Source: Gammaproteobacteria bacterium
Lineage (GTDB): Bacteria; Pseudomonadota; Gammaproteobacteria; Pseudomonadales; Azotimanducaceae
Assembly: GCA_026707045.1 (NCBI GenBank)
Contig: JAPOXO010000097.1
Coordinates: 1 to 39,032 of the forward strand
Reading direction: 5' to 3'
Length of the DNA stretch: 39,032 bases
Every line of letters starts with the position of its first letter. Position 1 is the stretch's first letter. Under the pieces are notes generated by a model. It was given only the letters and a program-made list of their open reading frames with translations, was not told the origin of the DNA and ran no database searches. A program made the translations under genes and the position numbers. Shown here piece after piece: positions 25,180 to 34,130 of this stretch.

Positions 25180-26952
25180 GTGTTCAGGTTTCTTTGGGAT
25201 ACGTCACCGGTAATTTTCATTGCGGTTGCATCTTTGATGCTCGCCTCCGCGCTCATTGCGCCCGCCATTCTCTGGACGCAAAAACTGATCATCGACTCGG
25301 CCGAAGCTGCACTTCTCGCTGAGCAGCCTTGGACTGCCGCTCTTACTCCCTTATTGGTTATGTTTGCATTGTGGACATCGCAAATGCTTTCTGGAGCGGT
25401 GAGCGGCGTGCTACAGACGCTCCTCCAGGAACGGGTCCGTATCAAGGGACAGAGCCTCTTGCTTGAGACGGCCGGAAATTTGGACTTGGCGTTTTTTGAA
25501 TCACCTCGGTTCTACGATCAGCTCCATCATGCACGCGACCAAATGTATCAGTTGTATTCAAGCTGCATCGGAACCCTGACTCTGATTCAACAGTTCCTGC
25601 AATTGTCTGTAACCATAAGTCTTCTACTTGTATTGCACCCATTAGCAATAGCTGTCTTGATCGTTACGACCCTTCCAGATGTGGTTGTGCAAGCCAAGTA
25701 TGCCCGTCGCTATTACACCTTCGATGCAGATCTAATTCGAAACAGCCGAATGTCGTTCTATTTGTCGGATATTGTCACTAACAGATACAACGCCAAAGAG
25801 GTTCGAGTCTTTAGCCTTAAGGACTACTTCATAGAGCAGTTTCATTACTTTAGAAACATTTACATTGATGGTTATCGAGCGCTGATCATGTCTGAGATGA
25901 AGGTGCAATCCGTTCTTAGTGTCTTAGCTCTTGTCGGTATTGCTGGAATCTGGACTTACGCCGTGATGCAACTAGTGAACGGAAACATTTCAACAGGAGA
26001 TCTAGTACTTGTCTTTACCTCCTCGCAGACAAGCCGCCAACAGCTTGCAGGTCTCATTCGCGGAGCCGGTAGGTTTTACCGAAATTCCTTGTTTGTTACT
26101 CGTTTCTTTCAATTTATCGATCTAGATCCTTTGTCTGTGGAAGGCGCGTTAGCCCCTCCTCCTTCTCCTAATCCGCTTCCGTTCCCCTACAAGATTCGAA
26201 AGGGAATCGAATTCAAAGATGTATGTTTCACCTATCCTCTAACAGACGCACAAATACTAAAAAAGGTGTCGTTTTTTGTGCCTCGACGAGGCAAGATCGC
26301 GATAGTTGGTGAGAACGGTGCAGGCAAGACGACAGTCATCAAATTACTCACTCGTCTCTATGATCCCACCGAAGGAACCGTGCTTGTCGATGGAGTGGAC
26401 CTGAAGGAATACGACCTGAAACAAGTCCGCCAGAACATTAGCGTTGTATTTCAGGACTTCTCACGGTATGACTTGTCGGCTTCACTAAATATCGGTCTTG
26501 GACATGTTGAGCATATTGACGATCAAAACAGGATAAAGGCTGCTGCGATGAGAGGAGGAAGCCACGAGACTATAGAAGAACTTCCAGAGGGTTACGACAC
26601 AATTTTGGGCAAACGATTCGACGACGGAGTGGATCTGTCAGGTGGAGAGTGGCAGCACCTCGCCATCTCCAGGTCGTTCATGAGTCCAGCTCAAGTGCTC
26701 ATTTTGGATGAGCCAACCGCCGCGTTAGATGCATTGAAAGAACATCAGCTATACGAGAAATTTTCTGAATTGACGAAAGATAAGACTGTAGTTTTCATCT
26801 CTCACCGCTTTTCCACTGTTCGAATGGCTGATGTCATCGTTGTAATTGAGAATGGTGAAGCTATAGAGGTTGGGCCACACGAAGAGCTCCTCGAGCTCAA
26901 CGGAAAGTACGCGAAGATGTTTCGGACTCAAGCTGCTCGGTACATCGACTAA
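25180..26952 (+). CDS. ABC exporter half-transporter (membrane domain fused to ATPase)
   Basis: 590 residues from a GTG at 25180. The N-terminal half has the six hydrophobic segments of a type I ABC exporter membrane domain. The C-terminal ATPase has Walker A GENGAGKT starting near residue 377, Q-loop VFQDF, signature LSGGE at 486-490, Walker B LILDEP with D510/E511 and switch His H542 in SHRF. Such half-transporters act as dimers that export lipids, peptides or small molecules. The GTG lacks a ribosome site and lies right at the first membrane helix. The same frame stays open and protein-like back to 25009, so the real start is probably upstream (see findings). The 3' end overlaps the convergent PhyH-HEAT gene by 56 bases. 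Substrate unknown. Confidence 0.9.
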   Translation: MFRFLWDTSPVIFIAVASLMLASALIAPAILWTQKLIIDSAEAALLAEQPWTAALTPLLVMFALWTSQMLSGAVSGVLQTLLQERVRIKGQSLLLETAGNLDLAFFESPRFYDQLHHARDQMYQLYSSCIGTLTLIQQFLQLSVTISLLLVLHPLAIAVLIVTTLPDVVVQAKYARRYYTFDADLIRNSRMSFYLSDIVTNRYNAKEVRVFSLKDYFIEQFHYFRNIYIDGYRALIMSEMKVQSVLSVLALVGIAGIWTYAVMQLVNGNISTGDLVLVFTSSQTSRQQLAGLIRGAGRFYRNSLFVTRFFQFIDLDPLSVEGALAPPPSPNPLPFPYKIRKGIEFKDVCFTYPLTDAQILKKVSFFVPRRGKIAIVGENGAGKTTVIKLLTRLYDPTEGTVLVDGVDLKEYDLKQVRQNISVVFQDFSRYDLSASLNIGLGHVEHIDDQNRIKAAAMRGGSHETIEELPEGYDTILGKRFDDGVDLSGGEWQHLAISRSFMSPAQVLILDEPTAALDALKEHQLYEKFSELTKDKTVVFISHRFSTVRMADVIVVIENGEAIEVGPHEELLELNGKYAKMFRTQAARYID

Positions 26953-28444
26953 CAACGTGCTTCGAGTCAGAAAGCCTCGCACGTTCAAGAACTTCATTGC
27001 CGGTTCTTAGTGCATACAAGTTAGATTCTGTCTTTAGCACTCGTGCAATTCTTGCAATTTGCTCAGAACGCAGTGGATTGTCGGAAGAAGAAGCAAAGCA
27101 CAAGAGACTGAGGTAAGCCAACTGCCGAAGCGCGGCACCTTTAGTCATTGCTACTAGCAATGAATCAACAATCTTGTCATGCACTTCGTTCGATATCGCG
27201 TTTTGCTGTCGTCGCTTGATCTTGCCTAGTGCGACCACTGCAGCTCTTGATACGACCGATTCCTCGTCGTAGACGAGCTCAATTACATTCTTGACCATTG
27301 GGCCATTGATGCAGCAGCACTCACCAGCCAGAAATGCTGCACATTGTCGGTCATGAATGTCTGGTGACCCCAATAGCTGTGCTATGGCTTTATGTGCTAG
27401 ATTTGGCTGTGTAGCTAACGCATACACCGAAGCCCGTCGAATTGACTCAATCCCTGAGCACGCATCGCGGAGCAATCTGTGGTCGCCAGATTTGGCTTTC
27501 AAATATGCATTGCAAACGCGATCAGCTTCACTCACTCGAGCTGAATAATCCGCGGAATGGTCAGTTTCTCGTCCAAATGGCGCTGCGGTCTTCTCCATGC
27601 CCATCCAACTCCCGATTGCGTCTACTATTGGCTTTCGTCGCGGATCGCGCACTTGATAGCGTACGGAGGTTGATTTAGCAGCCACTTCAGGCTCTGCCGT
27701 TCTCGTAAACCAGAATTTATACATATAGCGTTCTCCATCATTGCTCATTCGCGTAGCTCGATGAAACAGGTCAAAATGAACGAGAACTATGGAGCCGGCA
27801 GACACCTCGATCTTCTTAGGTGGCGTAAATCTGTCCAATGTCTGCCATTGTGTTGCGAGGTGCTTATCTCGCAATTCTAAGTCTGGTGAGAATCCAACTT
27901 TTTCTCGGTCAAAATCAAGGCTTAACCGGTCCTCTCCATGTGTATTTCCAGTCCCAAGTCGATCCATATTCCAATATTGCGTACCGGGCAGGATCTCAGT
28001 GGGACCAAGTTCAAGCATGGTGTCTTGTGGGTAGTAGAACACCATTGCCCATTCGAGTTTGTGTGATCGTATTCCACCTTTTGTTCCCCAAGGTAGCGGA
28101 GAATCTTTGTGAAATGACTGGTCGAATCTGTCTGCTCGATGAATAAACGAGTGTCGATACCTATAGAAGCTCTTTCCCAATAATGAGGTCAAGGCTCCGT
28201 TGAGTTCCTCGCTCGACAGCAAATGCTTAACTTCAGGTATGGATTCGATGCTCGTATCGGCAATGTGTTGAATGCGGTCTCGTTGTTGTTCTTCGAGATC
28301 GGAGTTTCGATAGGATTCACGAGCTCTTCGAAATAGGCGAGCAGCAAAATCTCTACCATACGAAGAACCCTGTAGCTGAATCTTGAGATACCCCAAGTCA
28401 AGAAATTCATAGACTTGGTTAGTGGTCAAGTATGGATTGGACAT
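26897..28444 (-). CDS. PhyH-type 2-oxoglutarate/Fe(II) dioxygenase fused to HEAT-like repeats
   Basis: About 515 residues from the ATG at 28444 (a GTG at 28465 is also open). The first 255 residues look like phytanoyl-CoA dioxygenase: iron ligands HKD (H112, D114) and a distal His in HFDLFHRATR (H228 or nearby), followed by MYKFWFTR with a possible 2-oxoglutarate-binding Arg. After a linker (about 255-310), HEAT-like helical repeats run to the end (near IRRASVYALATQ, RQCAAFLAGECCC, VVSRAAVVALGKI and ALRQLAYLSLL). This fusion is uncommon. It lies 49 bases downstream of the other PhyH gene, so the two are likely one operon. Its last 56 bases overlap the end of the ABC exporter gene. Probably hydroxylates a small molecule; substrate unknown. 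Confidence 0.75.
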   Translation of the reverse strand: MSNPYLTTNQVYEFLDLGYLKIQLQGSSYGRDFAARLFRRARESYRNSDLEEQQRDRIQHIADTSIESIPEVKHLLSSEELNGALTSLLGKSFYRYRHSFIHRADRFDQSFHKDSPLPWGTKGGIRSHKLEWAMVFYYPQDTMLELGPTEILPGTQYWNMDRLGTGNTHGEDRLSLDFDREKVGFSPDLELRDKHLATQWQTLDRFTPPKKIEVSAGSIVLVHFDLFHRATRMSNDGERYMYKFWFTRTAEPEVAAKSTSVRYQVRDPRRKPIVDAIGSWMGMEKTAAPFGRETDHSADYSARVSEADRVCNAYLKAKSGDHRLLRDACSGIESIRRASVYALATQPNLAHKAIAQLLGSPDIHDRQCAAFLAGECCCINGPMVKNVIELVYDEESVVSRAAVVALGKIKRRQQNAISNEVHDKIVDSLLVAMTKGAALRQLAYLSLLCFASSSDNPLRSEQIARIARVLKTESNLYALRTGNEVLERARLSDSKHVVSRCTEQLESETSSRTFR

Positions 28445-28493
28445 GCAAGCAGCTACAGCAAGCACCTTCTGAAGCTAGATGTACAAAAGTGTT

Positions 28494-29585
28494 CTATGCT
28501 TGGATGACCAGTTCTGCTAGCTCGGGCTGCTCGTCGACTATATGACTCATACCGTCCCATTCACACCAATGGTCGCACATTTTCTGCACGGAAGTGGCAA
28601 AAGGGTCGTACCCGTCGGGATAGGCAAGAAAATCGCCGTTTAGGGCTCTGTCAGGATGATCTGATACTCCCCATCCAATACGGTGATTTCCTTCGTAAGG
28701 ATTTTGTGATCGATACTTTCGAATTCTAAAGAAAACATTCATCCGAGGATCTTCGCTCATATTGGGTGTTGCCGTATGAGGCAAAGAGTGCAGCGCGATC
28801 ACAGCATCTCCCTCCTGCATTCTTACCGGAGTTAGTTCTGGCCAAGGCCATCCGTCCATCTCAAATCGCGTCGCCGGATAAGACTCAACCATCTTGGGCG
28901 GCATGATTCCCGCAAAAGCACTGTCCTCTCCAATAGGCTGCAGTCGTGGCCAGTCGGGTCCGCCGCCGCCAATTGGTCCTCCCTTTCGCCGCTGGTGGCA
29001 AAAGAACTTCTCCACTGCTTCATGTGCACCTCGACGAACCGAAAACTGTCCCTTTGCCGGTTCCATTTGGTCGTTTAGACACACACCAACTAGAGCTGTA
29101 TAGCTCCCAATTGCCACTGTTCGCGCTTGGTCCTGCCAAAGTGGAGCTCCTCCTGCTGGTCCCATTGACTTTGGATCACCTTCGCTTCCCCAAGTCTCCA
29201 GCGTCTGGCCTGATTCAAGAATCTCACTCGTCTTTTGCGGACACAAACCGGCCCAGCCTCCATCGACATGTGCCTGAGGGTGAAAGACATCTGTCGCCTT
29301 GCGACGTACTACTGCATCAGAGTAGTTTGGTAGTGTTACAGCGACTTGTGCATTGATGGGTGCTGTATGTTCACCCATGACTTCAAGCATCAATTTCCTC
29401 AATGAGGACTTGTTGTACAGATCGTTTATACGATCGCTATCACCATAAACAATGCGGGTGGGATCCTGATTAATTAGTGCCTTCGCTTTGGAGGTTATTT
29501 CTTTCGGCACTGCCTCTTTGAGAATTACGAATCCATCCCGCTTCAAATCGCTTTTATGATCGTCTGAAAGGACGCTATAGGTCAT
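28494..29585 (-). CDS. PhyH-family 2-oxoglutarate/Fe(II) dioxygenase
   Basis: The 363-residue protein has the phytanoyl-CoA-dioxygenase pattern: an N-terminal FKRDGFVIL-like opening (KRDGFVILKEAVP), the metal pair H106-V-D108 in HPQAHVDGGW, the jelly-roll GQFSVRRGAHE turn (179-189), and the distal segment GDAVIALHSLPHTATPN with H270, followed by RMNVFFRIR carrying the likely 2-oxoglutarate Arg. The fold and cofactors are therefore well supported. The substrate is not: PhyH-like enzymes act on many lipids and secondary metabolites. It starts 102 bases after the type II secretion gene gspM on the same strand and precedes the PhyH-HEAT gene, so read-through from the secretion operon is possible. 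Confidence 0.85.
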   Translation of the reverse strand: MTYSVLSDDHKSDLKRDGFVILKEAVPKEITSKAKALINQDPTRIVYGDSDRINDLYNKSSLRKLMLEVMGEHTAPINAQVAVTLPNYSDAVVRRKATDVFHPQAHVDGGWAGLCPQKTSEILESGQTLETWGSEGDPKSMGPAGGAPLWQDQARTVAIGSYTALVGVCLNDQMEPAKGQFSVRRGAHEAVEKFFCHQRRKGGPIGGGGPDWPRLQPIGEDSAFAGIMPPKMVESYPATRFEMDGWPWPELTPVRMQEGDAVIALHSLPHTATPNMSEDPRMNVFFRIRKYRSQNPYEGNHRIGWGVSDHPDRALNGDFLAYPDGYDPFATSVQKMCDHWCEWDGMSHIVDEQPELAELVIQA

Positions 29586-29687
29586 GGGACGGATCTCTGA
29601 TTGTTTAGTCCTTGGCTCGATTATAGGAAGCCGAGAATCCGAAACCTCTCAATTCATTTGTCCTGCAGAAAGAACCAATTCCGGCCC

Positions 29688-30182
29688 CTAACGGATTACC
29701 ACTCTAGCGTCGACGAGGCCCGAGCCGAGCCGCATGATTCGAGCTTGCGAAATTGTGTACCCTTCATCATTCTGCAAAGAAAACAACCATTTCAGAACAC
29801 TATCGAATTGTTGTTTAGTAATTTCAACATTTATTCCGTCGCTGATAGGCTGAAGTCTCTGGAGATCGACATCGTGGAGTTCCGCGCTGCGCGAAATTCT
29901 TGGTATGTCCGGACGGTTACCATTAGTTTCCAGTCCTTGTTGGCTAGATGTGCGAGCAGTCGATTCGTAAGCTCGCATCCAGTTCAAATCAGCAGATGAG
30001 ACCTTCAGCTTTATGACATTGGAATGCCGATATTCCAGAGTCGAGGGCAGTGCATAGCCTAGTAAGAATAGAGCTAGCAACGCTATTCCGGTCCACGAAA
30101 CTAGCTTTTTCTCACGAGCGGAGAGAGCGTTAAACCACTTAAATACGGTTGAATTCGTTATCTGATTGCTTAATGCATTCAT
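29688..30182 (-). CDS. gspM: Type II secretion protein GspM
   Basis: The 164-residue inner-membrane protein has a cytoplasmic N-terminus with the typical AREKKLVSW box (22-30), one membrane helix (about 29-45) and a periplasmic domain ending GLVDARVVIR. GspM pairs with GspL and helps couple the ATPase to the pseudopilus. The gene overlaps gspL by four bases (ATGA). Sequence conservation in this family is low, so the assignment leans on topology and position after gspL. No gspN follows. Confidence 0.85.
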   Translation of the reverse strand: MNALSNQITNSTVFKWFNALSAREKKLVSWTGIALLALFLLGYALPSTLEYRHSNVIKLKVSSADLNWMRAYESTARTSSQQGLETNGNRPDIPRISRSAELHDVDLQRLQPISDGINVEITKQQFDSVLKWLFSLQNDEGYTISQARIMRLGSGLVDARVVIR

Positions 30183-31438
30183 TGTTCTAACGTTAGAGTG
30201 AGCTTGGCTCGAACTCCAAGTCCGCCTAACTCCGCAGTTTCGATTTTGACCGAGATTGGTCCTTGATTGAGTGATTTCTCAAAGCGATCTAGGGCTTCAA
30301 ACGATGTAAGTTCAAGATCTGTAGTTAATGTCCGCTGTGAGTCTCGATAGTTAATGTTGATGATCTTGGAGCTCGAGACCGTCCTATCCACAGATTTCGA
30401 AAACTCGTTTACCAGAAACTCAAACGATCCGGCTTCCCCTTGAGTGGAATCAATCCTTTGTCGCATCCGAGTTGCAGGGTTTCGAATACCAGGACTGGAA
30501 CCGTAAATTGACTCGTAGAGATCCTTGGCTTCGCTTGTCAATGCATCTGCTCGGATGTCAGCCCAAATTCCCTGCCCTGCTACAGCACCCATATAAACGA
30601 GAAGACACGTCAATGCAACAGTTCCAGTAGTCATCCACCTCTTGGTATCCAAAGCCGATCTGTCTCGAGTAGAAAACTCGCCCTGAAGGATGTTGATTGT
30701 TGACTCAAAATCAAAATTTCGTGCAACGTATGGGAACAAGCCATCCTGAATTTCCTCCACTTCAACAAATGGTGACTTTCCAATGGAATTTATCGACCGA
30801 TGCGTAGAAGTGAAGTTTTTGATATGAATTTGCGGCTCCGTGTCGTCTGATGGTTGTACGACGAAATCGACGGCTTCCGAAAATGCCTCGTCATCCATCT
30901 GTGCAAGTTGGTCCTTGGTTCGGACCCAAATGTTCGATGTATCAGCAAAAACGCCGACACCATCACCTTCCTGCTGAACTTGCATGCCGATCGTCGAGCA
31001 GAACGTCAATTCAATCCCACATTCCGCGAAATTCTCCACGATTCGGGATAGGTGCTCTCGTTCAGTAACAACACAATCTACTAGCGATCCGCGTCTGACA
31101 GGTCCTCGAGCAATGTGCATTTCCTCAATGTCCGTCGACACGTACGATTCAACGGTAAACGGCAACGCCTTGATCATTTGAGAGCTGCTCTTCCCAGGAA
31201 CTTCCGTTTGTATAAAGAGTGTCAGCGCATCGGATATGAACAAGACCGTCTTTGTAAATGACTCACTTTGTGCGCCTTCTTGCACTTCCCTCATCAATTC
31301 GTTAAGCGCGGCTGTGCCTTCAGCAATCGGCTCACTTTCTTCGTTGAGAACGATCCAATCGCAGACAAAGTCCTCAGGAGATACTTCATCTACATGCGAG
31401 ATGGATTCATTCAGTAATCGTACAAACAAAGAGTTCAT
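30179..31438 (-). CDS. gspL: Type II secretion protein GspL
   Basis: The 419-residue bitopic protein has a cytoplasmic actin-like domain (1-265), including the family-typical ALPFTVESYV near residue 90. A membrane helix lies at about 270-290, and a small ferredoxin-like periplasmic domain ends AKLTLTLEQ. GspL recruits the GspE ATPase to the inner membrane and binds GspM. It is 15 bases downstream of gspK and overlaps gspM by four bases, which fits strict stoichiometric expression. Confidence 0.9.
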   Translation of the reverse strand: MNSLFVRLLNESISHVDEVSPEDFVCDWIVLNEESEPIAEGTAALNELMREVQEGAQSESFTKTVLFISDALTLFIQTEVPGKSSSQMIKALPFTVESYVSTDIEEMHIARGPVRRGSLVDCVVTEREHLSRIVENFAECGIELTFCSTIGMQVQQEGDGVGVFADTSNIWVRTKDQLAQMDDEAFSEAVDFVVQPSDDTEPQIHIKNFTSTHRSINSIGKSPFVEVEEIQDGLFPYVARNFDFESTINILQGEFSTRDRSALDTKRWMTTGTVALTCLLVYMGAVAGQGIWADIRADALTSEAKDLYESIYGSSPGIRNPATRMRQRIDSTQGEAGSFEFLVNEFSKSVDRTVSSSKIININYRDSQRTLTTDLELTSFEALDRFEKSLNQGPISVKIETAELGGLGVRAKLTLTLEQ

Positions 31439-31453
31439 TGCTTCAGCCTAGAG

Positions 31454-32416
31454 CTAAGTTTCGGTTTCATCTTCAGTAGTCCAATTGTGCCTGCGAGACA
31501 AATCTCGTTTGTAAACCGTGACCGTACCGTCCGTAGGAGAGCGATACAAAGTGCTAGTCGTGTCAATGCGCGTGCGTTCCCCCATGAGAACGGTTACCTT
31601 CAATTCAAAAAAGTCACTCTTGACCCTCAAGTAGTCTTCGATCGCAGCGAGCGATGGAAATGAGCTTGTCGCTGTTTGAATATTGTCAAAAGACCTTTCT
31701 TCCTCACAAAATCCCTCCACAAAATGTACACTGGAAGCATCTGGGATCAACGCAGTCAATAGTGGAGGACTCACGGTGTTTAGGTTTATTCCTAGTGTAG
31801 GAGTAGGCAATACGGTGATGTGTTTTTCCAATTCGACCATCGCTTCTTTGACCAAAGGAGCAAAGAAAGACACCTCACTCATATCTGCCGCAAACTGATT
31901 GGCTGTGCGGAATGGTGTGTCAAACAATGCGTATTCCCAATCTTCGGCACCATTCGGCAGCGTATTCGTATCCTCATCGATCCAGTCCTGCAATTTGGCA
32001 GCAACGCTGATGTCCAAGCCTAGTTCGGAGCAGAGTTTCTGTAAGGTATGCTGAGCTACGACATTTTCAGGATCAATCAAGGAGTTCGCATTGAAACGCG
32101 AAGTCAAGTCCACAACCTGTAGATAGACATATCCCTCTGGCACTTCGAATGGTGGAATTAGAGAAGCCCATTCTTCAACTTCAGAATCAAATCCACCTGA
32201 CGTTTCGCCCGAAAAGTCTTCAGTGAGCTTTAGTGCTACGTATTCCTCGACGCCTTTGGCATACAAAAGTGCATCCTCTTGGTTGAGGGTCAGTCCAGAG
32301 TGAGAAACGGTCAACGTCTGCATTGTGACGATGTGATAGGCCAGTATTCCGGTAATACCAACAATGGCCATCACGCTGAGCAAAGCCACGCCCGAGATGC
32401 GTCGAGAAGTCTTCAT
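31454..32416 (-). CDS. gspK: Type II secretion minor pseudopilin GspK
   Basis: 320 residues, the large minor pseudopilin that caps the pseudopilus with GspI and GspJ. The prepilin cleavage site is RRISG-VALLSV (after G9). Position +5 is Ser rather than Glu, as is usual for GspK. A big inserted helical domain is present, with conserved LQDWIDEDTN and TPFRTANQF segments. The four-base overlap with gspJ (ATGA) indicates coupled translation. Confidence 0.93.
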   Translation of the reverse strand: MKTSRRISGVALLSVMAIVGITGILAYHIVTMQTLTVSHSGLTLNQEDALLYAKGVEEYVALKLTEDFSGETSGGFDSEVEEWASLIPPFEVPEGYVYLQVVDLTSRFNANSLIDPENVVAQHTLQKLCSELGLDISVAAKLQDWIDEDTNTLPNGAEDWEYALFDTPFRTANQFAADMSEVSFFAPLVKEAMVELEKHITVLPTPTLGINLNTVSPPLLTALIPDASSVHFVEGFCEEERSFDNIQTATSSFPSLAAIEDYLRVKSDFFELKVTVLMGERTRIDTTSTLYRSPTDGTVTVYKRDLSRRHNWTTEDETET

Positions 32417-33120
32417 AGTGCTGCCAATGAATTGTTCCCTGATGTAAGCGTTCCGAACTGGAAACGGTCAAAGCCTCCTGGTCCAAAGTCCCCGGGGTCC
32501 ATTTCGTGCGATTCGATGACTGTGGGTGCACGAGGAATCAACCACAAGCGACTAACTTCGCCAAAAGGCGCTACTGTCATTGTCAATTGAAACGCAACAG
32601 CTTCCTGAGGCGTACCGTCAAGGGATTCGCTTAGGGGAGGCCATGCTACGTGTTCGATACCACTTGAGTCGATTAGTACTAGCTCCAATTCATCAACTTC
32701 GGCCAATAGCTCTTGTTCTATGTGTTCGGTGGTATCCGCACGGTCCAGTACGGGCCAATATCTACGAATTAGTACATTGTCTAAAAAGAGATATTCCACT
32801 CGCTGCAAGTTTGAACGAGGTTTGTTCAATAGATTCGACCAGCCCAGACGGGTGAACTGAAAGCCTCCGTGGGTATCGATGAGGAGCGCATCAAGAGGAT
32901 CTCCCAACTCGTCGCGCACACTTCTATGGACGATCTGCTCCACGTCTCGAGAGATCACGTTAAACGCTCGCTGCAGTTCAACGAGGCGATCTCCTCGGTT
33001 ATAGAGCACATCGGACACATCTATGGTTTGTCGAAGAAGCTGACTCGCAATGACACCGATGATTGCAAAGATGCCCAGCGCAACCAAGATTTCAATCAAT
33101 GTAAAGCCTCGTCGACTCAC
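32413..33120 (-). CDS. gspJ: Type II secretion minor pseudopilin GspJ
   Basis: 235 residues with a very short leader (MSRRG) before FTLIEILVALGIFAIIGV, keeping the +5 Glu. The globular part contains the QRAFNVISRDVEQ helix typical of GspJ, followed by a beta sheet. It joins GspI and GspK in the pseudopilus tip. The start is GTG, overlapping the gspI stop as GTGA. Confidence 0.93.
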   Translation of the reverse strand: MSRRGFTLIEILVALGIFAIIGVIASQLLRQTIDVSDVLYNRGDRLVELQRAFNVISRDVEQIVHRSVRDELGDPLDALLIDTHGGFQFTRLGWSNLLNKPRSNLQRVEYLFLDNVLIRRYWPVLDRADTTEHIEQELLAEVDELELVLIDSSGIEHVAWPPLSESLDGTPQEAVAFQLTMTVAPFGEVSRLWLIPRAPTVIESHEMDPGDFGPGGFDRFQFGTLTSGNNSLAAL

Positions 33121-33548
33121 AGCTGCTTCTCTATGGGTTGGAACGTAAATGCGCTATTCAAGGGTCGTTCTTGAACACGACCCTCTTCGACCAAATACAC
33201 AGAAAACTCAAGCATTTCTATGTAACCGGCCTCAAGCTGCAAAGTATCGATGTTGACTTCGTACTCCTGTCCTGCCTGATAAACTCGAGAATCAGACTTT
33301 TTTTTCTGCATCGGATCGTCCAGAATCTTGTCAAGATGATGCTTTGCAATTTGGTCCATGAGGATCCAATGCCCCATCGTAACTTGCTCTAGGGTAGCTT
33401 GTATCCGTAGTGCATTGCTATTGCTTTGAAAGACCGCAATCGCAGCAATCGCGACAACAGCGATCGCAACCATCATTTCGATGAGAGTGAAGCCGCTTTG
33501 ATGCCGATGAAGCGATGGTTCGCGCGACTTAGATTTGATCATACGCAT
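33117..33548 (-). CDS. gspI: Type II secretion minor pseudopilin GspI
   Basis: 143 residues with prepilin cleavage after G19 (HQSG-FTLIEMMVAIAVVAIA) and the +5 Glu. The family-typical small C-terminal beta sheet follows. GspI starts the tip complex by binding GspJ and GspK. Its 5' end overlaps gspH by 20 bases; a second Met at 33542 would shorten the overlap. All pilins need a prepilin peptidase that is not encoded in this window. Confidence 0.93.
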   Translation of the reverse strand: MRMIKSKSREPSLHRHQSGFTLIEMMVAIAVVAIAAIAVFQSNSNALRIQATLEQVTMGHWILMDQIAKHHLDKILDDPMQKKKSDSRVYQAGQEYEVNIDTLQLEAGYIEMLEFSVYLVEEGRVQERPLNSAFTFQPIEKQL

Positions 33549-34092
33549 GGGTCGAGAAGGTCACTTGAGAAAATCCATCCGAATCAAAGCTTGATGTCAC
33601 TAGGCTATCTTCATGTCGAATGTCAATTTGAAATGGCGTAATTTCCCCTGTAGGTTCAATCACAATCTGAGGTACTTCTCCTTCTTCTCCGGAAGTTTCA
33701 TTCGCGACCTCCTCCGGGGTGTTGAATATCAACTCCAAATTTCTTTCAAGCGAAGATTCAAGATACGGCTTTTGATCAATTGGCAACCACTGGTTCTGGT
33801 CGAAATCGTACATTACGAACTCGTAGCTGAACTCATCAAGTAGAACTCCCCAAAGTTCATTACGAAGCATCGATTCCTTTCTAGCTAATTCCAAAGTTCG
33901 GATCATGCGATCCGCCTGGTTTCGAACAATGCTCTCGTGATCTGAGCCCACTATCGTGACCACAACAAAAGCCGCAAGAATTCCAATGATGGAAAGAACA
34001 ATTAGCAGTTCGAGTAGTGTGAACCCGCGTTGGTGCCGTCCATAGCCGCTCAGCCTCAGCCTCCGACCTTCAACAAAGGGGGTGTTGGGCAC
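33529..34092 (-). CDS. gspH: Type II secretion minor pseudopilin GspH
   Basis: 187 residues with a long leader and cleavage after G23 (HQRG-FTLLELLIVLSIIGIL), with Glu at +5. The globular domain contains ADRMIRTLELARKESMLRN, the helix that marks GspH. An acidic insert (near ETSGEEGEVP) is present. GTG is the likely start, with no clear ribosome site, 38 bases downstream of gspG; translation may depend on gspG read-through. Confidence 0.9.
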   Translation of the reverse strand: MPNTPFVEGRRLRLSGYGRHQRGFTLLELLIVLSIIGILAAFVVVTIVGSDHESIVRNQADRMIRTLELARKESMLRNELWGVLLDEFSYEFVMYDFDQNQWLPIDQKPYLESSLERNLELIFNTPEEVANETSGEEGEVPQIVIEPTGEITPFQIDIRHEDSLVTSSFDSDGFSQVTFSTHAYDQI

Positions 34093-34130
34093 GTTCTACG
34101 TTCAACCGTTCAAGCAGTAGTAGGCCAGCG

